Part shown: positions 1 through 5,915 of the stretch, one piece after another | Numbering within the stretch: the stretch's first letter is position 1 | Layout: the number at the start of each line of letters is the position of its first letter | Position numbers and translations under genes: made by a program | Origin: CAVSWN01 sp046728115 | Lineage (GTDB): Bacteria; Acidobacteriota; Vicinamibacteria; Vicinamibacterales; CAVVIG01 | Length of the DNA: 14,939 nt | Assembly: GCA_046728115.1 (NCBI GenBank) | Contig: JBKPDW010000333.1 | Span: 1 to 14,939, forward strand | Direction of reading: 5' to 3' | Notes under the pieces: generated by a model | Seen by the model: only the letters and a program-made list of their open reading frames with translations | The model's database searches: none | What the model was told of the DNA's origin: nothing

Positions 1-21
1 GTTTACGAGTGTACAGCACTG

Positions 22-189
22 ACGACGGACAACGCAGTGGTCGCAGAGGCCACAGATCGAATTGATGGTTCTGCGAACTCGCCCGTCCCTGCGTTGATCG
101 ACGTTCAATGCGATTGCGCCAGTCGCTGAGCTCGTCGATCAAATCGATACTGGTACTGCGAACTCTGCGGTCTCTGCGTTGATCGTCGT
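22..189. repeat. Three-copy 38-bp GCAGAG-type interspersed repeat, one copy inverted
   Basis: This gene-free stretch lies 3' of the TPR gene. Copies at 67-104 and 152-189 are direct repeats that differ at about 6 of 38 positions; both carry CTGCGAACTC and CTGCGTTGATCG. A third copy at 22-59 is in the opposite orientation and matches the reverse complement of 152-189 at about 27 of 38 positions (shared ACGACG, AACGCAG, CGCAGAG). Copies 22-59 and 67-104 can therefore fold as a long imperfect hairpin with a 7-nt loop. The last copy ends one base before the TPR stop codon. Such degenerate GCAGAG-periodic blocks resemble non-coding interspersed repeats seen between genes in several environmental high-GC phyla. 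A role in transcript 3'-end formation is possible but unproven. I see no gene in 1-190. Confidence 0.7.
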
Positions 190-190
190 G

Positions 191-1780
191 TCAGCGCAAG
201 CGCGCCAGGAGGTCCCGCGCGCGTTCGCCGAACTGTTCGTCGTCTCTCACTTTTTCTGCATATTCGCGCGCATCGGCGGGACGCGACATGTTGTAGAACG
301 CTACGGCGGCGTTGAACCACGACGTAGCCCTCATGCGGCGGCCGGTCGCAATCTGCGCCTCACGCCTGGCGATCTTCCGTTCCTTCCGCTGCGGCGGGTC
401 GTTAGATTTGCGGATGTCCTCGATCTCGGCCCGGGCCTGGTCCTCGGCGTTCTGCAGGCAACGTCCCGCGTCGGCCGACGCTTCGGCGGTCTGCGGCCAT
501 TGCCGCAGCTCGGCGAGCACCATGCCGAAATAGAAGAGCGTTTCGCAGTCGTGGGGGTTGCGGGTCCGCGCCAGCTCGAATCTGCCGCGCGACACCTCGA
601 ACTGTTCACGCCGGTACGCGATGAGCCCGGCCAGCTTTGGAACATCCGCATTGAGCAGCAGCTTGTTGGCGATTTCGACGTCCGCCCAGGCCTCGTTCAA
701 CCGGTTGATCTGCAGTTCGTTGAACGCGCGCCAGTAGCGTCCGTCGCCCACATACCAATTCGCGACGAAAAGCTGATCGACCGTCGTGATGGCGTCCTCG
801 TGCCGGCCGAGAAACGTGAGCGCCCGAACCTTTCCAATCAGCGCGTCCATCGCCTGAGGCTCATGCGTCAGCGTGGCGTCGTACATCGCAAGCGCGCGCT
901 CGAACTCCTCGGCGGTCATCGCGACGTTCGCCATGGCGAGCGTCAACGCCGGCCACGTCGGGTGCCACGCGTAGGCGCGATCGAAGAACTCGTCCGCCTC
1001 GTCGAGTTTCCGACGACTGACCTGTTCGAGACCGAGCGAGTAGTCGATCTCGTGGAATCGTGGCTCGGCGGCCTGCAGAGTCTGCAGGGTGGAGATCTCG
1101 AACGCCCGGCACGACGCGCGGCGGTACTGCACCAACGGTGCGTCGGCGAACGGCGCGGTAGGCGCCAGGATGTCGTCGCGCGACATCTCGCGCGCATCGC
1201 TCGAGGCACACGTGAACGCCAGCCAGGTGTACGCCGCCACGATCTCGGTTGGAGCTGACGTGCGCAACAGATCGGTCCATGCCTCGCGGTTCGATCTCAT
1301 GACGCGCATTTTCTCGAGATCCGCGTCGCTGGTCGGGCGGCCTGCACCGACGTTGGCCCGCGCGATCGCATCGATGACGTCGAGGATCTTCGCCAGCGCT
1401 CCGGATGCAGCGGGACCCGCGGCGGCGGCGGCGCGCGCCAGCTGCAAATAGCCTTCCTCGACCATGCCAAGCTCGCGTTGCCGCAACGCGATCAAGGCAG
1501 CGCTGCGTACCATCCCGACGACGGCGCGATCGAATGCCGCTGGAATGCCGCGGACCGCTTCGTATTCGTGATATGCCGCAATCAGACACTCGATGCAGCC
1601 GGCGCGCACCTGGGCATCAGCGCCTGCAAGGCGCGCCGAATGCAGGTCGGGCGGGGGTACCGGTTTCGGGTGTGCGCAGCTGGTGAGTACGAGCAGGATC
1701 GAAGTTGACGCGACGCCACTCCAGCACGACGGGAGAGCTCGCCACCACGAGCGGAGACCTCGCCACCATGGAGGACACAA
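191..1780 (-). CDS. Putative TPR-repeat lipoprotein
   Basis: About 529 residues if translation starts at the TTG at 1780-1778. A hydrophobic stretch (STSILLVLTSC) ends in a lipobox-like cysteine near residue 35 and is followed by a proline-rich linker, so a lipid-anchored periplasmic or outer-membrane protein is likely. The C-terminal two thirds is helical with TPR-like units, for example LDEADEFFDRAYAWHP, FERALAMYDATLTHEP and FEVSRGRFELARTRNP, which usually act as protein-interaction scaffolds. A charged stretch (KERKIARREAQ) precedes the last repeat. No catalytic motif is visible and the partner is unknown. The start is the weak point. No ATG or GTG lies in frame between the fmdB start and the lipobox, and the leader runs into 21-bp repeats (WWRGLRS, WWRALPS). 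A one-base shift would join the lipobox to a GTG-initiated MLEWRRVAS-type signal peptide, so a frameshift or sequencing error is possible. The gene diverges from fmdB. Confidence 0.8.
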   Translation of the reverse strand: MCPPWWRGLRSWWRALPSCWSGVASTSILLVLTSCAHPKPVPPPDLHSARLAGADAQVRAGCIECLIAAYHEYEAVRGIPAAFDRAVVGMVRSAALIALRQRELGMVEEGYLQLARAAAAAGPAASGALAKILDVIDAIARANVGAGRPTSDADLEKMRVMRSNREAWTDLLRTSAPTEIVAAYTWLAFTCASSDAREMSRDDILAPTAPFADAPLVQYRRASCRAFEISTLQTLQAAEPRFHEIDYSLGLEQVSRRKLDEADEFFDRAYAWHPTWPALTLAMANVAMTAEEFERALAMYDATLTHEPQAMDALIGKVRALTFLGRHEDAITTVDQLFVANWYVGDGRYWRAFNELQINRLNEAWADVEIANKLLLNADVPKLAGLIAYRREQFEVSRGRFELARTRNPHDCETLFYFGMVLAELRQWPQTAEASADAGRCLQNAEDQARAEIEDIRKSNDPPQRKERKIARREAQIATGRRMRATSWFNAAVAFYNMSRPADAREYAEKVRDDEQFGERARDLLARLR

Positions 1781-1848
1781 AAGACACAGAGGACCATCGG
1801 CTGTTCTCAACAGTTCGACCTCCGTGTCCCCCGTGGCCTCCGTGGTGG
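1719..1848. repeat. Imperfect inverted repeat with 21-bp tandem units (GGAGG.CAC family)
   Basis: The left arm 1763-1792 and the reverse complement of the right arm 1819-1848 agree at 23 of 30 positions; six of the seven differences are transitions. Both arms contain CCACCA, GGAGG, CAC, GACAC and GAGG in the same order. Between them, 1801-1813 is a perfect small palindrome (CTGTT-CTC-AACAG). On the left, 1738-1758 and 1759-1779 are 21-bp direct repeats beginning CTCGCCACCA, and a more decayed unit lies at about 1719-1737. The block fills most of the spacer between the divergent TPR and fmdB genes and includes the proposed TTG start of the TPR gene. It looks like mobile or expanding non-coding repeat DNA rather than a regulator site. 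Confidence 0.7.
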
Positions 1849-1921
1849 AGAGTCCGTTGCCAATTCTCGCTCTGGCTACGACCGTTAGACACCGGATCGC
1901 GGCGGTTGGACTAATGCACGC

Positions 1922-1927
1922 TAGAAT
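1922..1927 (+). promoter_or_regulatory. Candidate -10 element of fmdB (leaderless)
   Basis: TAGAAT ends 5 nt before the ATG of the FmdB-family gene, the spacing expected if transcription begins at or next to the start codon. No Shine-Dalgarno sequence is visible before this ATG, which fits a leaderless message. No convincing -35 hexamer lies 16-18 bp upstream, so confidence is low. Confidence 0.3.
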
Positions 1928-1932
1928 ATTGC

Positions 1933-2163
1933 ATGCCTCTTTTCGAATATGAATGCCGCGGATGCGGGCACCATTTCGAGTACCTGACCCGCCAGGATCA
2001 GTCACCCAGCTGCCCGTCGTGCCACGGCGAGGATCTGCAGAAGCTGCTGTCGGTGTTCGCTGCCCATTCCGACAGCCCGGCGAAGTCGTACTCGTCTCTG
2101 CCGCCGGCACCATGCGGCAGCTGCGGCGACCCGCGCGGTCCGGGCTCCTGCTCGGTGCACTAG
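1933..2163 (+). CDS. FmdB-family zinc-ribbon protein
   Basis: This 76-residue protein begins MPLFEYECRGCG, the characteristic opening of the FmdB/CxxC_CxxC_SSSS regulatory-protein family. Two CxxC knuckles are visible (C8/C11 and C27/C30), which would bind one zinc ion. The tail is Ser/Pro-rich and ends with further cysteines (PCGSCGDPRGPGSC), as in several bacterial members. FmdB was named from a putative regulator of formamidase/amidase genes, but for most members the function is unknown, and nothing here identifies a target. The gene stands alone on the plus strand, divergent from the TPR gene and convergent with the hydrolase gene. The ATG at 1933 is well supported by the conserved N-terminus. 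Confidence 0.9.
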   Translation: MPLFEYECRGCGHHFEYLTRQDQSPSCPSCHGEDLQKLLSVFAAHSDSPAKSYSSLPPAPCGSCGDPRGPGSCSVH

Positions 2164-2227
2164 AGAGCGGTTTTCACATTGGTGTAGTGCCACGATCGCC
2201 GCCCGTCCAGCGCGAAACCCGATTGTC

Positions 2228-2250
2228 TTTCGTGATTTCGTGATTTCGTG
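2228..2250. repeat. TTTCGTGA tandem repeat, 2.9 units
   Basis: Two full 8-bp units and a 7-nt third unit of TTTCGTGA lie in tandem in the spacer between the convergent fmdB and hydrolase genes. It resembles the TTTCGTG-type degenerate intergenic repeats that often co-occur with the GCAGAG and GGAGG blocks found elsewhere in this window. The rest of 2164-2300 shows nothing else recognisable. Confidence 0.6.
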
Positions 2251-2300
2251 CGGATCAGAGCAGACCCGAATCCACCAGTGGACTCAACTCGTCCGGGCGG

Positions 2301-2318
2301 AGCGCTCGCGCGCGCGCT
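2301..2318 (-). terminator. GC hairpin after the hydrolase gene
   Basis: The 18-bp self-complementary run AGCGCTCGCGCGCGCGCT, with one internal mismatch, begins 3 nt after the stop codon of the hydrolase gene. It could be a terminator stem or protect the mRNA 3' end. No T-run follows on the minus strand, so it is not a classical intrinsic terminator. Confidence 0.3.
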
Positions 2319-2321
2319 GAT

Positions 2322-3125
2322 CTACACGAGTGCCAGCGGTCGAATCGGCGAACCGGTGGCGCCTCTGAATTTCAGCGGCACGCCGATGAAGCAGAACTCG
2401 CGATGCCCCGCCGCCGCCAGCTCGTCGAGATTCAGGTTCTCGATGATGTGAATTCCGTTCGTGACGAGCAGGTGCACGTGGCCAAAGAGCATCATGTTCG
2501 TCTCGGGATCCTTCTCCTCCATCGAATCCCACGCCATGTTGTCCGCGCCGACGGCCACCACGCGGCGATCGGCCACCCACACGTTGCCCGACTTCGAGAC
2601 ACCAGCCGCGTTCAAGTAAGTGGCCTCGTCGTTCCAGGCGCGGGCATAGCCGGTACGGACCAGTAACACGTCTCCGGGATTGACCGTGACGCTAGTCGCT
2701 CGAGCGCAGGCGTCGAGATCGTCCGCAGTAATCGCATAGTGCCTGGGCAGTATCTCGACACCTTTCCACGTCGCGATGTCGAGCAGCACGCCGCGTCCGA
2801 GCAGCGGACGCATCGTTTCCGCACCAAGTTCGCGATAACCGTCGGGACGCTCGACGTCGTCGACGCGAATGCCGCCATGGAACGTCAGATCGCACGCCTG
2901 ATGGCACAGCGCGTCGATGTGCGTCCCGCTGTGTTCCATCATCGTCAGCACGCCCGACGAGCCCGATCGCGGTCCGTGCTGATCGGGCCGGTACGAATCG
3001 CGATGACGGCGATGAAGACCGTAGAAGTAGCCGGGCCTGTGGGCCGGGTGGACGGGCATGCCGGCGAAGCGCGGCTGCTCGAGGTCGAAGACCCGGGCGC
3101 GCGACAGCTGCTCGGAGAGATTCAT
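2322..3125 (-). CDS. Cyclase / kynurenine formamidase-family metal-dependent hydrolase
   Basis: A 267-residue protein of the cyclase family (Pfam Cyclase, related to KynB formamidases and isatin hydrolases). The metal-binding signature is intact: EHSGTHIDALCH at residues 64-75, giving H65, H69, D71 and H75. The family motif VNPGDVLLVRTG is at about 148-159, and NGIHIIENLNLDEL near 223-236 carries the conserved glutamate E229. The C-terminus (FIGVPLKFRGATGSPIRPLAL) is also typical. Family members hydrolyse cyclic or formylated amides in the cytoplasm; no signal peptide is seen. The substrate cannot be assigned, and no kynurenine-pathway gene is nearby. Its ATG is 4 nt after the vapC stop. The best ribosome-binding sequence (GGTGA) contains that stop codon, which suggests cotranscription and possibly coupled translation with the toxin-antitoxin pair. 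Confidence 0.88.
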   Translation of the reverse strand: MNLSEQLSRARVFDLEQPRFAGMPVHPAHRPGYFYGLHRRHRDSYRPDQHGPRSGSSGVLTMMEHSGTHIDALCHQACDLTFHGGIRVDDVERPDGYRELGAETMRPLLGRGVLLDIATWKGVEILPRHYAITADDLDACARATSVTVNPGDVLLVRTGYARAWNDEATYLNAAGVSKSGNVWVADRRVVAVGADNMAWDSMEEKDPETNMMLFGHVHLLVTNGIHIIENLNLDELAAAGHREFCFIGVPLKFRGATGSPIRPLALV

Positions 3126-3129
3126 GAAA

Positions 3130-3516
3130 TCACCAGATCACCCGGGCCGGATACTGCGAGATCAACGGATCCGGCGTGAGGATCGACATGCCGTGCACGA
3201 TCGACTGGGCCACGAGCAGTCTGTCGAACGGATCGCGGTGGAGGAATGGCAGCCGAACCGCGTGAAGAACCGACTCCTCGTCGATCCCGAGCGAGGCGAT
3301 CCCGCGATTCTCGCGCTCCATCGGAATGTACCGATCGGGCGGCTCGGGCAGAATCAGCTTGCGGCTTGCGTACTTCTGCGCGATCTCCCACGCGGACGCC
3401 ACGCTCAGGAAGACGTCATTATCAGGATCACGAATGAGCCGCACAACGCGATCGGGCAGAACCGGGGCCCCCTGCAGCGTCCACAGGAACGTGCACGCGT
3501 CGAGGAGCAGCTTCAC
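3130..3516 (-). CDS. PIN-domain toxin (VapC-like)
   Basis: A 128-residue single PIN-domain protein, predicted Mg2+-dependent RNase of a type II toxin-antitoxin pair. The acidic active-site positions are present: D6 in LLLDACTFLW, E44 in SAWEIAQKY, and D95 and D98 in HRDPFDRLLVAQ, followed by the TPDPLI segment at 114-119. This HRDPFDR/TPDPLI form belongs to the branch usually paired with Phd/YefM antitoxins (Sll0205-like PIN proteins). The start is GTG at 3516-3514, overlapping the antitoxin stop by 4 nt (GTGA), a standard coupled arrangement. All catalytic positions are kept, so the toxin looks active. Its RNA target cannot be read from the sequence. Confidence 0.92.
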   Translation of the reverse strand: MKLLLDACTFLWTLQGAPVLPDRVVRLIRDPDNDVFLSVASAWEIAQKYASRKLILPEPPDRYIPMERENRGIASLGIDEESVLHAVRLPFLHRDPFDRLLVAQSIVHGMSILTPDPLISQYPARVIW

Positions 3517-3845
3517 TTTCGTGGCGTCTTGCGCCTGGACCGCCTGTACGCCGGCTGTCTCTCGGCGACACGATCGCTTTTGGACGAGGCCGGGAAGATC
3601 GGCCCGTTGTAGAACTCGTCGAGCCAGTCGTCGGGCATCGGATCGAAAAACGCAGGGGGCATCTCAATTCCCGTCGCCCCACCAATCGTCCGCGGCGCAG
3701 TCCGTTTCTTGGGGATGGCACGCAACTCGGCAACCGGTTGGTTCCTCTTACAAATGACCACCTGCTCGCCCCGCTCGACGGCGTCCAGGAACTCAGAGAG
3801 CTTTGCCTTCGCTTCATTGATGTTGACCACTTTCATGGTCATCAT
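3513..3845 (-). CDS. Phd/YefM-family antitoxin
   Basis: A 110-residue antitoxin partner of the PIN toxin. Residues 4-43 form the Phd DNA-binding fold (MKVVNINEAKAKLSEFLDAV, then GEQVVICKRNQPVAELR). Residues 55-80 (GGATGIEMPP to PMPDDWLDEF) resemble the toxin-wrapping tail of antitoxins in this branch. About 30 further residues follow, rich in Arg, Lys and Ser (SRRKTPRK at the end), beyond the usual end at PDDWLDEF; this extension is unusual. Three in-frame ATGs (3845, 3842, 3836) could start translation, none with a clear Shine-Dalgarno. A palindrome just upstream is a candidate autoregulatory operator. Overlap with the toxin gene indicates coupled expression. Confidence 0.9.
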   Translation of the reverse strand: MMTMKVVNINEAKAKLSEFLDAVERGEQVVICKRNQPVAELRAIPKKRTAPRTIGGATGIEMPPAFFDPMPDDWLDEFYNGPIFPASSKSDRVAERQPAYRRSRRKTPRK

Positions 3846-3853
3846 CGTGATCT

Positions 3854-3876
3854 ATTATGTGACCTTGTGTCAACAT
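3854..3876 (-). promoter_or_regulatory. Candidate toxin-antitoxin operator and -10 element
   Basis: An inverted repeat at 3857-3876 has arms ATGTGAC and GTCAACAT around CTTGT, with one extra base in one arm. It overlaps a minus-strand -10-like CATAAT at 3854-3859, whose downstream edge is 8 nt from the first antitoxin ATG. The layout fits autorepression of the pair by the Phd-family antitoxin and a transcript with almost no 5' leader. No clear -35 is seen, so this is inferred from symmetry and position. Confidence 0.45.
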
Positions 3877-3986
3877 TACTTTCGAACGAGACGGATCACG
3901 CCGGCCTGTTCACGAGCTCGTAAGTACCGCAGCACGTCCCCGAGCGCGATCGGCTCGAACTCGCCGGACAGGAAGTCCCGATACCG
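3876..3986 (-). other. Orphan coding-like tail fused to the M28 remnant in another frame
   Basis: In a frame shifted from the M28 remnant, 36 residues read RYRDFLSGEFEP, then IALGDVLRYLRAREQAG, ending LVRK and TAA at 3878-3876. Codons are GC-rich at third positions and the segment looks like an amphipathic C-terminal coding fragment rather than random frame. It has no start of its own and I do not recognise its family. It could be the 3' end of a gene brought in by a deletion or insertion, or a chance reading frame. It ends inside the candidate antitoxin operator. Confidence 0.35.
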
Positions 3987-4356
3987 CGACGTCGTGGATG
4001 TCGAACAGCTTGATCGTTTCCGGCGCCGTCATCCACAGCTCACCTGTGGTGGGCGCCCAGTTGCGCTGCAGCGCGGGAAACGATTCGATGTCGACCGTCG
4101 AGTAGCCGTACTCCCTGGCGAAGCCCGCCATGACTTCGCTTTCCCGGAAATGGGCGGTGTATTCCGACGTCGGCCGGATGCGTGGATACGGCACGAGCTC
4201 GAGCACGTGATGCATGGCGCGCTCGCCGGACGCCTCGTTGATGATGGCGCGCATCTGCTCGTGCGTGAGCAGCGTGCGATCTTCCGGCTCTTGCGCGAAC
4301 GGTGCGATGCAGGCGAACCCGACGAATACGAAACCGATGAAGATGTTCTTGGTCAT
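3910..4356 (-). pseudogene. Truncated M28-type peptidase gene (5' remnant)
   Basis: From ATG 4356 the frame gives a signal peptide (MTKNIFIGFVFVGFACIAPF) and then LLTHEQMRAIINEASGERA, HHVLELVPYPRIRP and GELWMTAPETIKLFDIHDVAVS. This is the N-terminal segment seen before the PA and catalytic domains of long secreted Acidobacteriota M28-family peptidases, which run to roughly 600-700 residues. Here similarity stops near 3990, and the frame runs into an Arg-rich nonsense stretch ending at 3910. No HxD, DNADG or EE catalytic motif remains, so the product cannot be a peptidase. It follows the intact M28 gene by 62 nt and probably is what remains of a second, paralogous peptidase gene after a deletion or insertion. 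An upstream in-frame ATG at 4398 lacks the signal-peptide logic. Confidence 0.7.
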
Positions 4357-4418
4357 AAGAAGCTCGAGACGCAGCGATGTATTGCTCCGCTCGCCCAAGA
4401 GGCTCGGTCCACCACCGT

Positions 4419-5906
4419 CTACTTCGGTCGCGGCAGCTTTCGATCGAGATTGGCGGCGTTGTAGGCGAAGGTGGCCATGACGGTCGCCGCCTGCTGGATG
4501 TCCTTGACATCGAGACGGTCGACCGTGTCCATGTTGGTGTGATGCGTACGGATATCGTAGTTGACGTAGTCCTGAATGGGATTGAAGCCGGGCACGCCAG
4601 CATTGACGAAGCTCAAGTGGTCCGTTGATCCGACGGGCTCGATGATGTTCCGGCGCGCACCGATACTCTTGAGCGGCTCGAGCCAGCCGTCGAAGATGGG
4701 ACGCACTTCTTCGTTGTTCTGCAGGTACCAGCCGTAAATGGGTCCCGTGCCGTTATCGATGTTGAAGTACACGTCGAACTTTTCGCGAGCGGCGAGATGT
4801 GCCTCGCCGGCCAGATGATCAGTCACCCACGCCCGCGATCCGAGCAGCCCCTGCTCTTCGCCGCCCCACAACGCCACCCGGATCGTGCGTCGCGGCCGGG
4901 CATCGACGGCCTTGAGGATGCGCATCGCTTCGATCACGGTGGCGGCGCCGTCGGCGTTGTCCGTGGCGCCGACGCCGGTATGCCACGAGTCGAGATGCGC
5001 ACCGATCATCACGACTTCGTCGCGGAGCACCGGATCGCGGCCCGGCAATTCCGCGAGGACGTTGTAGGCCTTGCCGCCATCATCGTCATAGAAGCGCGAG
5101 GCGATGCTGATGCGAAGCTTCACAGCCGCACCTTCTCGCTGCAGCATCCGGACGATGAGGTTGTAGTGCTCGGCGGCAAGCGTGACGGACGGAACGGCGC
5201 CGGGTCCCCCGTCGCGACCTGTCACGAAGACGGTGCCGTGTTCGCCGATGCTTGGCTTTACGATCACGCCGGCGCCGGCCTCGCGAAGGGTCTGCGCGAT
5301 TCGCTGTGCGGGTGTCGGCGCAGCAGCGGCACCCCGTCCCGATCCGCCGCTACGCCCCACGCTGGTCGCGTACGCGGCCGACATCGGCTCGTAGTTCGGA
5401 TCGCTGGGCTGCGGCCGGTCTTTCCTGACGAAGTTCGTCAGAATCGGCTGGGTCATGACGATCGCGCCCCTGATCTGCGCGCGCATCGCGTCGACGTCTT
5501 CTGGACTCTTGCCGCCGATGAACAGCGGTGTCGCCAGCAGTTCACCGCTGGTAGGCGCTGACCAGCCATCCGCGTATCCGATCAGCGGGAGGTAGCGCGG
5601 CTCGACCATCTCGACCGTCAGTTTTTCGAGGGTCCACCCGCGGCCAAACTGCCACGGCTCCAGTCGCGCGTTGTCCAGACCGTACGAAGCCAGCTCCGCT
5701 CGCGCGAACTCGGCCGCCTTCTTGTGCGCCGGCGACGCGGTCAGGCGCGGACCAACGTCGATGGTGAGCGTGTCGAAGACTCGCTGAACCTGCGAATGCT
5801 CCACGCCCTCACTGCGAATCCGAGCCAGCGTGTCGTGGTCGGACTGCGAATGCAGCGAGACAGTGACCGCGATCAGAAAAACGGCTGCGAAACGGGTCGT
5901 TTTCAT
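4419..5906 (-). CDS. Secreted M28-family zinc metallopeptidase
   Basis: 495 residues with an N-terminal signal peptide (about 1-20, ending SLHSQ), so probably periplasmic or exported. A PA-like insert spans roughly 115-245 and holds a low-complexity SGGSGRGAAAA loop at 187-196. The catalytic domain begins near 280 (YNVLAELPG). The co-catalytic di-zinc ligands are all visible: H304 and D306 in GAHLDSWH, D316 in TDNADG, E350 and E351 in GGEEQGLLG, D384 in FNIDNGTG and H456 in THHTNMDT. Proteins of this family act as aminopeptidases or carboxypeptidases; the exact specificity is not deducible. Its ATG lies 9 nt after the RND pump stop, so it is probably cotranscribed with the efflux genes. The gene is intact and of normal family length. 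Confidence 0.92.
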   Translation of the reverse strand: MKTTRFAAVFLIAVTVSLHSQSDHDTLARIRSEGVEHSQVQRVFDTLTIDVGPRLTASPAHKKAAEFARAELASYGLDNARLEPWQFGRGWTLEKLTVEMVEPRYLPLIGYADGWSAPTSGELLATPLFIGGKSPEDVDAMRAQIRGAIVMTQPILTNFVRKDRPQPSDPNYEPMSAAYATSVGRSGGSGRGAAAAPTPAQRIAQTLREAGAGVIVKPSIGEHGTVFVTGRDGGPGAVPSVTLAAEHYNLIVRMLQREGAAVKLRISIASRFYDDDGGKAYNVLAELPGRDPVLRDEVVMIGAHLDSWHTGVGATDNADGAATVIEAMRILKAVDARPRRTIRVALWGGEEQGLLGSRAWVTDHLAGEAHLAAREKFDVYFNIDNGTGPIYGWYLQNNEEVRPIFDGWLEPLKSIGARRNIIEPVGSTDHLSFVNAGVPGFNPIQDYVNYDIRTHHTNMDTVDRLDVKDIQQAATVMATFAYNAANLDRKLPRPK

Positions 5907-5915
5907 ATCCAGCCA

